Shown piece by piece: positions 1 through 6,747 of a stretch of DNA of 34,927 nucleotides (position 1 is its first letter; each line of letters begins with the position of its first letter). The translations under genes and the position numbers were made by a program. This DNA is from Caulobacteraceae bacterium (GTDB taxonomy: Bacteria; Pseudomonadota; Alphaproteobacteria; Caulobacterales; Caulobacteraceae), in the NCBI GenBank assembly GCA_947476325.1, contig CANJPZ010000024.1:1-34927 (forward strand). The letters run 5' to 3'. The notes beneath the pieces were generated by a model that did no database searches, was not told the DNA's origin, and was given only the letters and a program-made list of their open reading frames with translations.

Positions 1-375
1 AAGGAACTGCCGGACGCCTTCCTGCGCCGCTGTTTCTTCCACTACATCAAGTTCCCCGACGAGCAGACGATGAACGCCATCGTCGAGGTCCACTATCCGG
101 GCATCAAGCAAAAGCTGGTCGCCGAGGCGCTGAAGATTTTCTACGACATGCGAAAGGTTCCCGGCCTGAAGAAAAAGCCGTCAACATCGGAACTGCTCGA
201 CTGGCTGAAGCTGCTGATGGTCGAGGACATCGACGCCGAGACCCTGCGCGAAAACGATCCGTCCCGCCTGGTCCCGCCGCTGCACGGCGCCCTGCTCAAG
301 AACGAGCAGGATGTGCACCTGGTCGAGCGTCTGGCCTTCCTGGCCAAACGCGATCCGTCGCCGCGGCCGAGCTAG
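1..375 (+). CDS. MoxR-type AAA ATPase, C-terminal part (partial)
   Basis: Reading frame 1 is open from the first base and ends at TAG 373-375, so the window holds only the last 124 residues. The opening residues (ELPDAFLRRCFFHYIKFPD) are the sensor-type segment that follows the nucleotide-binding core in MoxR/CoxD-like AAA+ ATPases. The tail (PSTSELLDWLKLL ... PPLHGALLKNEQD) is typical of the helical lid of the same group. These ATPases act as chaperones that remodel partner proteins, often VWA-domain proteins, in the cytoplasm. The Walker motifs lie outside the window, so the family call rests on the lid alone. Its stop codon overlaps the stop of the converging M48 gene by four bases. Confidence 0.8.
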   Translation, partial: KELPDAFLRRCFFHYIKFPDEQTMNAIVEVHYPGIKQKLVAEALKIFYDMRKVPGLKKKPSTSELLDWLKLLMVEDIDAETLRENDPSRLVPPLHGALLKNEQDVHLVERLAFLAKRDPSPRPS

Positions 376-1409
376 CCCCAAGGGCCTCCGTAGCCCCAGG
401 GCTTTGCGGAGTCTTCAACGCCCGGCGCCTGGACCGGTTGAACCGGCTCAGGCGCCGGGATCGGCATGTCCCGCCCGCCGGCATACTTCACCAGCGCCTT
501 GATCCTCGCCTCGATCGGCGGGTGGGTGGCGAACAGGGACATCACGCCCCGGTCTTCGTTGTCGAGGAACATGCCCCTCACCTCTTCCGGCGCTTCGATC
601 CTTGAGTGGCCGGATATCTTGCGCAGGGCGCTGATCATGGCGTCGGGATTCTTGGTCAGCTCGACCGAGCCCGCGTCGGCGACGAACTCGCGGCTGCGCG
701 ACAGGGTCATGCGCACCACCACCGCCAACAGCCGGCCGATCAACAGGACCACGACGGCGATGATCATGAAGATCAGGATTCCGCCACCGGATCCGCGATC
801 CCGGCGAGACGACGAAAAGCTGGCGAACTGCAGCGAGCGGAAGAACAGCTCGGCCGCCAGGGTGAAGATGCCGGCGAATACAGCCGCCACGATCATGGTG
901 CGCACATCGCGGTTGATGATGTGGGTCAGCTCATGGCCCAGAACCGCCTCAACCTCGTCCTTGTCGAGGGTGACGAGCAGGCCGGTGGTGACCGTCACCG
1001 TGTACTGGCGCTTGTTCACGCCGCTGGCGAAGGCATTCAAGGCGTCGGTGTCGATGATGTTCAGGCGCGGCATCGGCAGACCGCGCGAGATCGCCAGATT
1101 TTCCAGCAGGTTATAAAGCTCCGGCTGCTCGCAGCGTGTCACGGTCCGTGCGCCGGTGGCCATGGCGATGATGGCCGTATTGGCGAAATAGGCGATGATG
1201 AACCAGACGCCGGCGACGATCAGGGCCAGAGGCGCTGCGCCGATCATCATCGCGCCCGGTGAGACATCGGGTGGGATCACCCCGGTGACCAGAGCTGCGA
1301 CCAACAGGATGTAGATCATCACCAGCAACAGCACCGGGAACCCGGCCAGCAGGAAGGCCGAGCGCAGGTTGTTGTTCCAGATGTGGGTCCTTAGGCCGAC
1401 GGCCTGCAC
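372..1409 (-). CDS. M48 family membrane metalloprotease, HtpX-like
   Basis: A 345-residue integral membrane zinc protease. The zinc-binding HExxH motif is HELTH at residues 159-163, and a downstream SREFVADAGSVEL segment supplies the third (Glu) ligand. Hydrophobic segments lie near residues 18-45 and 57-77, with two more after the active site, as in HtpX. A Gly/Ser-rich patch and an MFATHPP-like C-terminal substrate-domain motif (LFATHPPIEARI) also fit. HtpX-type proteases degrade misfolded inner-membrane proteins. The only upstream in-frame start is GTG at 1409, four bases after the lemA stop, so the two genes are surely cotranscribed. LemA-M48 pairs are common in bacteria. A dedicated heat-shock promoter is not visible. 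Confidence 0.93.
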   Translation of the reverse strand: MQAVGLRTHIWNNNLRSAFLLAGFPVLLLVMIYILLVAALVTGVIPPDVSPGAMMIGAAPLALIVAGVWFIIAYFANTAIIAMATGARTVTRCEQPELYNLLENLAISRGLPMPRLNIIDTDALNAFASGVNKRQYTVTVTTGLLVTLDKDEVEAVLGHELTHIINRDVRTMIVAAVFAGIFTLAAELFFRSLQFASFSSSRRDRGSGGGILIFMIIAVVVLLIGRLLAVVVRMTLSRSREFVADAGSVELTKNPDAMISALRKISGHSRIEAPEEVRGMFLDNEDRGVMSLFATHPPIEARIKALVKYAGGRDMPIPAPEPVQPVQAPGVEDSAKPWGYGGPWG

Positions 1410-1413
1410 GGCA

Positions 1414-1980
1414 TCAGAACTTCACTGAGGGGGCCGTATTCAGCGCCGCGCGATCGGCCCCGACGTCGAAGAACGGCCGCTCGGAGAACCCGAACATGCC
1501 GGCCAGAATGACAGCGGGGAACTGCTGGATGGCAGCATTGAACTCGCTGACCGAATTGTTGAAGAAGCGGCGTGCTGCGGCGAGCTTGTTCTCGATGTCA
1601 GACAGTTCGTCCTGAAGCTTCAGGAAATTGCTGTTGGCCTTGAGGTCCGGATAGGCCTCCGACAGGGCAAACAGCTTGCCAAGCGCGCCCGTCAGGACAT
1701 TCTCGGCCTGAACCTTGTCGTCGATGGACGTGGCTGAAGCCGCCGCGTTGCGGGCGGCGACCACCGCTTCCAGCGTACCGCTTTCGTGGGCCGCATAGCC
1801 CTTTACGGTCTCGACCAGATTGGGGATCAGGTCCTGGCGCTGGCGCAGCTGGACATCGATATCGGCGAACGCCTGATTGGCCCCCTGACGCAGGGAGACC
1901 AGGCGATTGTAGGTTCCGATGACCATCATCACGACGACGGCCGCGATGGCCAGAATGACAAGCAAGGCGACGAACGGCAT
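1414..1980 (-). CDS. lemA: LemA family protein
   Basis: A 188-residue protein with one N-terminal membrane segment (about residues 3-22, VALLVILAIAAVVVMMVIG). The LemA signature follows: YNRLVSLRQGANQAFADIDVQLRQRQDLIPNL, LEAVVAARNAA, and YPDLKANSNFLKLQDEL. The fold is a long helical bundle facing outside the membrane, with no known enzyme activity. I chose ATG 1980 because GGGGAG lies about seven bases upstream and the membrane segment begins at once. The frame stays open much further upstream (to 2439), but that stretch runs antisense to the HD gene and is not LemA-like. It is followed after 4 bp by the M48 protease gene, its usual partner. Confidence 0.95.
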   Translation of the reverse strand: MPFVALLVILAIAAVVVMMVIGTYNRLVSLRQGANQAFADIDVQLRQRQDLIPNLVETVKGYAAHESGTLEAVVAARNAAASATSIDDKVQAENVLTGALGKLFALSEAYPDLKANSNFLKLQDELSDIENKLAAARRFFNNSVSEFNAAIQQFPAVILAGMFGFSERPFFDVGADRAALNTAPSVKF

Positions 1981-2101
1981 TTGTGTTTCTCCCCGATGTG
2001 CAGCGAATGTAGGGATGAATGCAGCGCTCGATAAGGTGTCCGGTGAATTCTGATGGTCCGGGGCCTGTGCGCGATCCGCAAGTCGTGGGACATTGCGCCG
2101 G

Positions 2102-2764
2102 ATGAAACGAACCAGCGCAAAGCAAGGTGAAGCCCCTGCCCTGAGGGCGTGGCAGCGAATGCTGTCCGGCCGAAGGCTGGATCTGATCGATCCATCGCCA
2201 CTGGATATCGAGATCGAGGACATTGCCCAGGGTCTGGCGCGGGTGGCCAGATGGAACGGCCAGACCACGGGCGAACACGGATTCTCGGTCGCCCAGCATT
2301 GTTTGCTGGTGGAAGAAATCGCCGGCAACCTACGCCCGGGCCTTGCCGCCCGCTGGCGATTGGCTGCCCTGCTGCACGACGCGTCGGAATACGTAATCGG
2401 CGACATGATCTCGCCGTTCAAGGCGGCGCTTGGACTCAATTACAAGGCCTTTGAGCATCGCCTGGAAGCGGCGATTCACATCCGGTTCGGACTGCCCCTC
2501 ACCCTGCCTGGGCCGGTATCGGTGCTCATCAAGCAGGCCGACAGAGCGAGCGCCTATCTGGAAGCCACCCAGCTCGCCGGATTTTCCATTGCGGAAAGCC
2601 TTCAGTTCTTTGGCGCGCCGGCCAGAGGCTTTCATGCATCGCTGGACCCCTTGCCCGCGTGCGAGGCCCAGGAGCTCTTCCTGGCGCGGTTTCGCGCCCT
2701 TTTCGACGCCGCAGGGCAAGATCCCACCGGGATCACGGCTGATCTGGACGCGAGCCGACCATGA
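2102..2764 (+). CDS. HD-domain phosphohydrolase, YfbR-like
   Basis: A 220-residue HD-superfamily protein. Metal-binding residues appear in the expected order: an early His in EHGFSVAQH, the HD pair in AALLHDASEYVIGDM, and a late Asp in IKQADRASAYLEA. This pattern matches 5'-deoxynucleotidase (YfbR/COG1896-like) proteins, which dephosphorylate nucleotides in the cytoplasm. ATG 2102 is preferred to TTG 2093, since a weak GTGGGA lies about 11 bases upstream of the ATG. The stop (TGA 2762-2764) overlaps the start of the next gene in ATGA, so the gene is translationally coupled to a probable NAD-metabolism regulator. That suggests the substrate is a pyridine or purine nucleotide, but this is inference. 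Confidence 0.85.
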   Translation: MKRTSAKQGEAPALRAWQRMLSGRRLDLIDPSPLDIEIEDIAQGLARVARWNGQTTGEHGFSVAQHCLLVEEIAGNLRPGLAARWRLAALLHDASEYVIGDMISPFKAALGLNYKAFEHRLEAAIHIRFGLPLTLPGPVSVLIKQADRASAYLEATQLAGFSIAESLQFFGAPARGFHASLDPLPACEAQELFLARFRALFDAAGQDPTGITADLDASRP

Positions 2765-3705
2765 CCCTGTCCGTCGTCATCGGCCTGTCGGCTGTTATCG
2801 TTGCCATCGACGACGGTGAGGCCGTGGTGCTGACTGTGCGGCAGGGCGAGGGCCCGGGCCGCACCACCGGCCTGCCGTTCGGCCCGTTCGATCCGGCGGT
2901 TCGAACCTTTGAGCTGGCGCTGCGGGCCTTTGTTTCGGAACAGACCCGCCTGGATCTCGGCTATGTCGAGCAACTCTATACCTTCGGCGACGAGGGCCGT
3001 GATGCGCCCCTGGCCGACATTGGCGCAGGCGCGGCGCGCGTGCTCTCGGTCGGATACTTGGCTTTGCGGCCGGAAGCGGCGGAAACCGGCGTTTCCACAA
3101 CGGCCTGGGCTTCATGGACCCGGTTTTTTCCATGGGAAGACTGGCGGGCCGGGCGGCCCTCAGTGATCGACGAAGTGATCGCCCCGGCGCTCACCCGATG
3201 GGCCAAAACCTCCGAAGAGCGCCTTGGCCGCGCCCGAAGTTTGTTTGCCCTGGATGGCGCGCGATGGGACGAAGAGCGCGTACTGGAGCGCTATGAGCTT
3301 CTCTACGAAAGCCGGCTTGTGGCCGAAGCGGCGCGGGACCGCGAAACCGGGGGAGTGACGCCGCCTGGGCTTGGCGAAGCGATGATCTCGGATCACCGGC
3401 GCATTCTGGCGACGGGCCTGGGCCGACTGCGCGGCAAGCTGCGCTACCGCCCGGTGGTCTTTGATCTGATGCCGCCGGAGTTCACCCTGCGCGCCCTGCA
3501 AAGGACGGTCGAGGCCATCGCCGGGGTGGCGTTGCACAAGCAGAACTTTCGCCGTGGTCTGGAGCGCACCGAACTGGTCGAGGGACTGGGCCGCTTTGAC
3601 CGGCAGGCCGGAGGACGTCCCGCCGAAGTCTTCCGCTTCCGCCGTGAACAACTTGGTGCGGGCCCGCCGGTGGGCCTTGCCCTGCCGCTGCTGCGCGACG
3701 CCTGA
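2761..3705 (+). CDS. Nudix-related transcriptional regulator of NAD metabolism (NadQ/COG4111-like)
   Basis: A 314-residue protein. The N-terminal half (about 1-165) has the Nudix fold order: a beta-rich start, a GPFDP segment, then a helix and YTFGDEGRD. The helix where enzymes carry REUxEE reads RAFVSEQT, so catalytic metal ligands are missing. The C-terminal part (about 215-300) has a winged-helix look: PPEFTLRALQRTVEAI, then ALHKQNFRRGLER and a FRFRRE wing. A dead Nudix sensor joined to a winged helix is the layout of NrtR and the alphaproteobacterial COG4111/NadQ regulators, which bind an NAD-related ligand and repress NAD synthesis or salvage genes. The specific NadQ equivalence is from memory. 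The gene overlaps the HD hydrolase gene by four bases. Confidence 0.75.
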   Translation: MTLSVVIGLSAVIVAIDDGEAVVLTVRQGEGPGRTTGLPFGPFDPAVRTFELALRAFVSEQTRLDLGYVEQLYTFGDEGRDAPLADIGAGAARVLSVGYLALRPEAAETGVSTTAWASWTRFFPWEDWRAGRPSVIDEVIAPALTRWAKTSEERLGRARSLFALDGARWDEERVLERYELLYESRLVAEAARDRETGGVTPPGLGEAMISDHRRILATGLGRLRGKLRYRPVVFDLMPPEFTLRALQRTVEAIAGVALHKQNFRRGLERTELVEGLGRFDRQAGGRPAEVFRFRREQLGAGPPVGLALPLLRDA

Positions 3706-3733
3706 GGCGCGCCGTTGCCGAAAGCGCGCCTCA
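3703..3733. terminator. Bidirectional hairpin between convergent genes
   Basis: TGAGGCGCGC (3703-3712) and GCGCGCCTCA (3724-3733) form a perfect 10-bp stem with an 11-base loop. The stem starts at the regulator's stop codon and lies 21 bp beyond the stop of the converging barrel pseudogene, so it could end transcripts from either side. No long U tract is present. Confidence 0.5.
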
Positions 3734-3753
3734 AACGTCTCGATAGGCCTGAG

Positions 3754-4270
3754 CTACTTGAACTTGCGAACGTAGCTGACCGACCAGATGTTGCCCTTGT
3801 CAGTGCGCAGGGTCGGGGGTGGTGTCGTAGCGGGTGTAGTCGAGCCGCAGGCCGTTCGCATCATCGAGATTCCAGACAGCGCCGGCCCCATAAGCCAGAC
3901 CGCTGTCGTTATAGGAATGAGACGTGGCGGCGCCGGCCTTGAGGCTGAGGTTCTCCATCACATAGCCGGCGCGGGCGAACAGGGTGAAGTCCTTTGAGGC
4001 GTCCGCCTGAACCGTGCCGAACAGGCCGAACTCGGAGTTGAGCTTGGTTGATGTCGTACCGACCTTGACCGACCCGACGCCAATTTAGCCTTCGCCCTCA
4101 ACGCCGAAGGCGCCTGAATTCCAGCCGAACCGGGCGATGCCAGCGTTCATGCCTTTGAAGTCGCCAGCGTAGACCCGCGAATAGCCGACGGAGATGTTGC
4201 TGTCGGCGAATGCCGGTGCGGCCAGCCCGGCCGTGGCGGCGAGGGCTGCGAGCAAGATTATCTTTTTCAT
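3754..4270 (-). pseudogene. Outer-membrane beta-barrel protein, disrupted third copy
   Basis: The start (ATG 4270, with AAGGAC upstream) gives a clean signal peptide, MKKIILLAALAATAGLAAPAFA, and a mature start DSNISVGYSR like the two neighbouring copies. The frame stops at TAA 4085-4087, just after FGVEGEG, where an intact copy reads EGEGSLGVG. Past the stop, homology continues in the same frame (LNSEFGLFGTVQADASKDFTLFARAGY, then SGLAYGAGAVWNLDDANGLRLDYTRYDTT). A second lesion follows: one extra base in the G5 run at 3815-3819 shifts the frame. Removing it restores the usual end DKGNIWSVSYVRKFK and TAG 3754-3756. Total length (517 bp) is one more than a multiple of three, which fits. The signal peptide and RBS still look functional. 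Confidence 0.88.
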
Positions 4271-4398
4271 GTTTTTCGTCCTTGGTGGCTGCAACCCCAT
4301 GCCCAAGGCTCACATAAAAGAGGCTGCATTGTGCCTGACAGCAACGCTCTGTGGATTTGAAGCGAGACGGGCGGGAAGTGTGGCGCCCCGAACGCAAA

Positions 4399-4428
4399 CG
4401 GGGCGCGCTTCGGAAGAAGCGCGCCCCG
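4399..4428 (-). terminator. Hairpin terminator after barrel gene copy 2
   Basis: A perfect 13-bp GC-rich stem (4399-4411 with 4416-4428) closes a 4-base loop, 23 bp past the stop of the 156-residue barrel gene. On the minus strand it is followed by TTTGCGTT, a short U-rich run, so it fits a Rho-independent terminator. Confidence 0.7.
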
Positions 4429-4451
4429 CCGGCTAGATCGATTTCGTCAGC

Positions 4452-4922
4452 TTATTTGAATTTGCGGACGTAGCTGATGCCGTAGGTGCTGCTGCTGCTG
4501 CCCAGGTCGTAGTTGGTGTACTCGAGACGCACGCCATTGTTCATGTCGAAGAACCATTGGGCGCCGGCGCCGTAAGCAAAGCCGCTTTCCGAGTCGGACG
4601 AGCCGAGGCCCTTGGCGGTCGCTTGAGCGTAACCAGCGCGCGCGAACAGGACGAAGTTGTCGGCGGCGTTCACTTGAGCGGTGCCGAAAACGCCGAATTC
4701 GCTGGACAGCTTCACGCCGCTGTCGGACTTGGCGCCGATGCCGACTTCGCCTTCAACGCCGAAAGCGCCCGAGGTCCAGCCATAACGGCCGTTGATGATG
4801 CCGAGGTTGTAGCCGCTGTCGCTGATAGAGGTGTAGCCCACCGACACGTTGGACTCGGCGAAAGCCGGAGCGGCGATGGCCATGGCGGCCACGGCGGCGG
4901 CGGCGAGAACGATCTTCTTCAT
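4452..4922 (-). CDS. Small outer-membrane beta-barrel protein (copy 2)
   Basis: A 156-residue exported protein. The signal peptide ends AAPAFA before ESNVSVGY. The mature part has alternating short strands with Gly and aromatic residues (FGVEGEVGIG, SSEFGVFGTAQV, FVLFARAGYAQA, GFAYGAGAQWFF, GVRLEYTNYDLG, YGISYVRKFK), as in eight-stranded barrel proteins of the OmpA-like/opacity porin group. The C-terminus is Phe-Lys, close to the terminal-Phe signal for outer-membrane assembly. ATG 4922 is chosen because AAGGGAAG lies seven bases upstream and the signal peptide starts there; a longer frame to 4958 adds only non-signal residues. It lies between two paralogues on the same strand, with hairpins on both sides, so it is probably its own transcription unit. 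Substrate or role is unknown. Confidence 0.88.
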   Translation of the reverse strand: MKKIVLAAAAVAAMAIAAPAFAESNVSVGYTSISDSGYNLGIINGRYGWTSGAFGVEGEVGIGAKSDSGVKLSSEFGVFGTAQVNAADNFVLFARAGYAQATAKGLGSSDSESGFAYGAGAQWFFDMNNGVRLEYTNYDLGSSSSTYGISYVRKFK

Positions 4923-5017
4923 AGCAACTTCCCTTTTTGGATCCGGTGAAACTCCCAAGAGCGGTCACCCGAATCGGTTGCACAGTTTTTAAGCACCGCT
5001 TTTGTACCGCATGAATT

Positions 5018-5053
5018 AATCTCGACTGTGGCGACAGCGCCACAGTCGAGATT
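5018..5053. repeat. Perfect 16-bp inverted repeat between barrel genes
   Basis: Arms at 5018-5033 and 5038-5053 are exact reverse complements around a four-base loop (ACAG). The hairpin lies 63 bp after the stop of barrel copy 1 and 96 bp before the start of copy 2, both on the minus strand. It may be a terminator or a leader structure. On the minus strand the following bases are AATTCAT, without a U tract; on the plus strand they are TAAGTTTT. Confidence 0.8.
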
Positions 5054-5080
5054 TAAGTTTTCCAGTTTGAAGTGGACAAA

Positions 5081-5106
5081 GCGCCAGCGGACGGTCCCAC
5101 CGGCGC
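5081..5106 (-). terminator. Imperfect hairpin just after barrel gene copy 1
   Basis: GCGCC at 5081-5085 pairs with GGCGC at 5102-5106, and the inner bases extend the stem with two mismatches. It begins 10 bp past the stop codon and on the minus strand is followed by TTTGTCC. This is a weak but well-placed terminator candidate, upstream of the stronger hairpin at 5018-5053. Confidence 0.4.
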
Positions 5107-5115
5107 CTTATTTGC

Positions 5116-5679
5116 CTACTTGAAGCGGTGGACGAAGCTCAAGGACCACACGTCCGGATTTTCACCCGCCACGGCCGTGGTGGTTGAGGTGGCTCGAATC
5201 CTGCCCAGGTCAAGGTTGTAGCGCGTATAGTCCAGACGAACGCCATTCATGCCGTCGAACAACCAGGATGCGCCGACCCCGTAGGCCAGGCCGCTTTCGC
5301 TATCAGAGGTCCGCGTCGCGGTCGGCAGCGTCGCCGTTCGCGAGCTGAAGTCAGCGGTGGCGTAACCTGCGCGGCCCATCACCTGGAAGGTGTCGGAGAC
5401 ATCGGCCTGAACCGTTCCGAAAGCGCCAAACTCCGACTTCAGCTTAACAGTGGTCTGGCTGGTTCCCACGCCATGAGAATCATCGCCGACACCGAGCGAG
5501 CCTTCACCTTCAATGCCCCAGAAGCCGGAATCCCGGCCAAAGCGGCCTGTCACCGCCCCGACGTTATAAGGCCCGACACTGGCCGGCGAATAGCCAAGTG
5601 AGGCATTGCTGTCGGCGAAAGCCGGAGCGGCGATGGCGCCAATGGCTGCGGCGGCAGCCAGAATGATGATCGTTTTCAT
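5116..5679 (-). CDS. Small outer-membrane beta-barrel protein (copy 1)
   Basis: A 187-residue paralogue of the next gene. The signal peptide (MKTIIILAAAAAIGAIAAPAFA) precedes DSNASLGYSP. Shared blocks are FWGIEGEGSLGVG, LKSEFGAFGTVQADVS, MGRAGYATAD, SDSESGLAYGVGASWLFDGMNGVRLDYTRYNL and a WSLSFVHRFK end. It is about 30 residues longer than copy 2, with extra residues in two loops (the TATLPTATRT region and the ATSTTTAVAGEN region near the C-terminus), which would be extracellular in a barrel. ATG 5679 has AAGGAA about eight bases upstream; the open frame to 5778 has no signal-like start. Function is unknown, but family members are typically outer-membrane structural or small-solute proteins. 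Confidence 0.87.
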   Translation of the reverse strand: MKTIIILAAAAAIGAIAAPAFADSNASLGYSPASVGPYNVGAVTGRFGRDSGFWGIEGEGSLGVGDDSHGVGTSQTTVKLKSEFGAFGTVQADVSDTFQVMGRAGYATADFSSRTATLPTATRTSDSESGLAYGVGASWLFDGMNGVRLDYTRYNLDLGRIRATSTTTAVAGENPDVWSLSFVHRFK

Positions 5680-5823
5680 GTGATTATTCCTTGCGTTACT
5701 GGGCGACCAGGACGTTGAGCGCCCCTCGAAAGCCGCAACAACAACCCTGCACCGCCGATCTGGTTTCGAGCTTGGCAACAGATCGACAGGGGCTGTGGCC
5801 GCAGCGCCACGCTCCGCCCGGCG

Positions 5824-6747
5824 CTAGAGCGGGCCGCGGGCCCTCATGATCGTGGCGGCCTGACGTTCTCGGGCAAACGGGCTTTCGCCGCGTTTGAGAT
5901 GGGCGCTGTCTCCGAGCGCCGCGTAACCTTCGCGTCCAAATCTGGCTTTCAGGGCCTGGACCACCCAGGCTTCACCCTGAGCCTGCCTGCGGGCGATCAT
6001 GCGCAGCCCGTGAAGCGTGCCGGCCCTGGCGTCAATAGCATCGAGCAGTTGCGGCAGGCCTTCTCCCGTGGTCGCAGAGCAGGTGAGCACTTCAGGCGTC
6101 TCGCCATCTCGGACGGCCAGAGCGAGGGAGCCTTTCAGGTCGGCTGCCGCCTTGCGGGCCGCCACGCCCATGTCCGACTTGGTGACCACGGCCAGATCGG
6201 GAATCTCCATGACCCCGGCCTTCATGAACTGCAGAGCGTCGCCCGAGGCCGGCTGGGCGCAGAAGATCACCAGATCGGCGATGTCGGCGATCTCGGTCTC
6301 ACTCTGGCCGACGCCAACGGTTTCGATGATCACATAGTCAAACAGGGCGCGGAACAGAACCGTGGCGGGCGCGGCGAGATCGGCCAACCCGCCCAGCCGG
6401 TCACGGGCGGCGAAGGAGCGCACGAAGACGCCGGGGTCGGCCGGATCGGCGTCGATCCGCGCCCGGTCGCCCAGAATAGCGCCGCGAGAGGCGCGGGATG
6501 AGGGATCGACGGCCGCCACGGCCACAGTCTTTCCTCGCGCGCGCAAGCCCTTGACCAGGGCGTTGGCGAGGGTCGATTTGCCAACACCGGGCGGTCCGGT
6601 GAGGCCGATCGCGACACCGGCCTGCGCCGTCCAGGCCTCGTCCAGCAGGGCCTGAACATCGAGGTCCTCGGCCCGCGATTCAATCGCCGCCAGAGCCGCC
6701 GCTAGGGCGCGTTTGCCGCCATCTCGCAGGGCGGCGAGACTGGTCAT
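5824..6747 (-). CDS. meaB: MeaB/ArgK-type GTPase, chaperone of methylmalonyl-CoA mutase
   Basis: A 307-residue G3E-type P-loop GTPase. The Walker A motif GPPGVGKST is at residues 51-59, then DPSSRASRGAILGDRARI. The family hallmark IETVGVGQSETEIADIADL spans about 141-159, and the guanine-specificity motif reads TKSD (189-192). MeaB loads and protects the B12-dependent methylmalonyl-CoA mutase in the cytoplasm. ATG 6747 overlaps the ppdK stop in ATGA, so translation is coupled to ppdK. No mutase gene is visible here, although meaB is often beside one. A less likely alternative is a close family member serving another acyl-CoA mutase. Confidence 0.93.
   Translation of the reverse strand: MTSLAALRDGGKRALAAALAAIESRAEDLDVQALLDEAWTAQAGVAIGLTGPPGVGKSTLANALVKGLRARGKTVAVAAVDPSSRASRGAILGDRARIDADPADPGVFVRSFAARDRLGGLADLAAPATVLFRALFDYVIIETVGVGQSETEIADIADLVIFCAQPASGDALQFMKAGVMEIPDLAVVTKSDMGVAARKAAADLKGSLALAVRDGETPEVLTCSATTGEGLPQLLDAIDARAGTLHGLRMIARRQAQGEAWVVQALKARFGREGYAALGDSAHLKRGESPFARERQAATIMRARGPL

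Noticed and set aside
1981-2439. N-terminal extension of LemA
   Set aside because: The extra frame is antisense to the HD gene, while a good RBS and the membrane segment mark the start at 1980.
2761-3705. Active Nudix hydrolase
   Set aside because: The catalytic REUxEE helix is replaced and a winged-helix domain follows.
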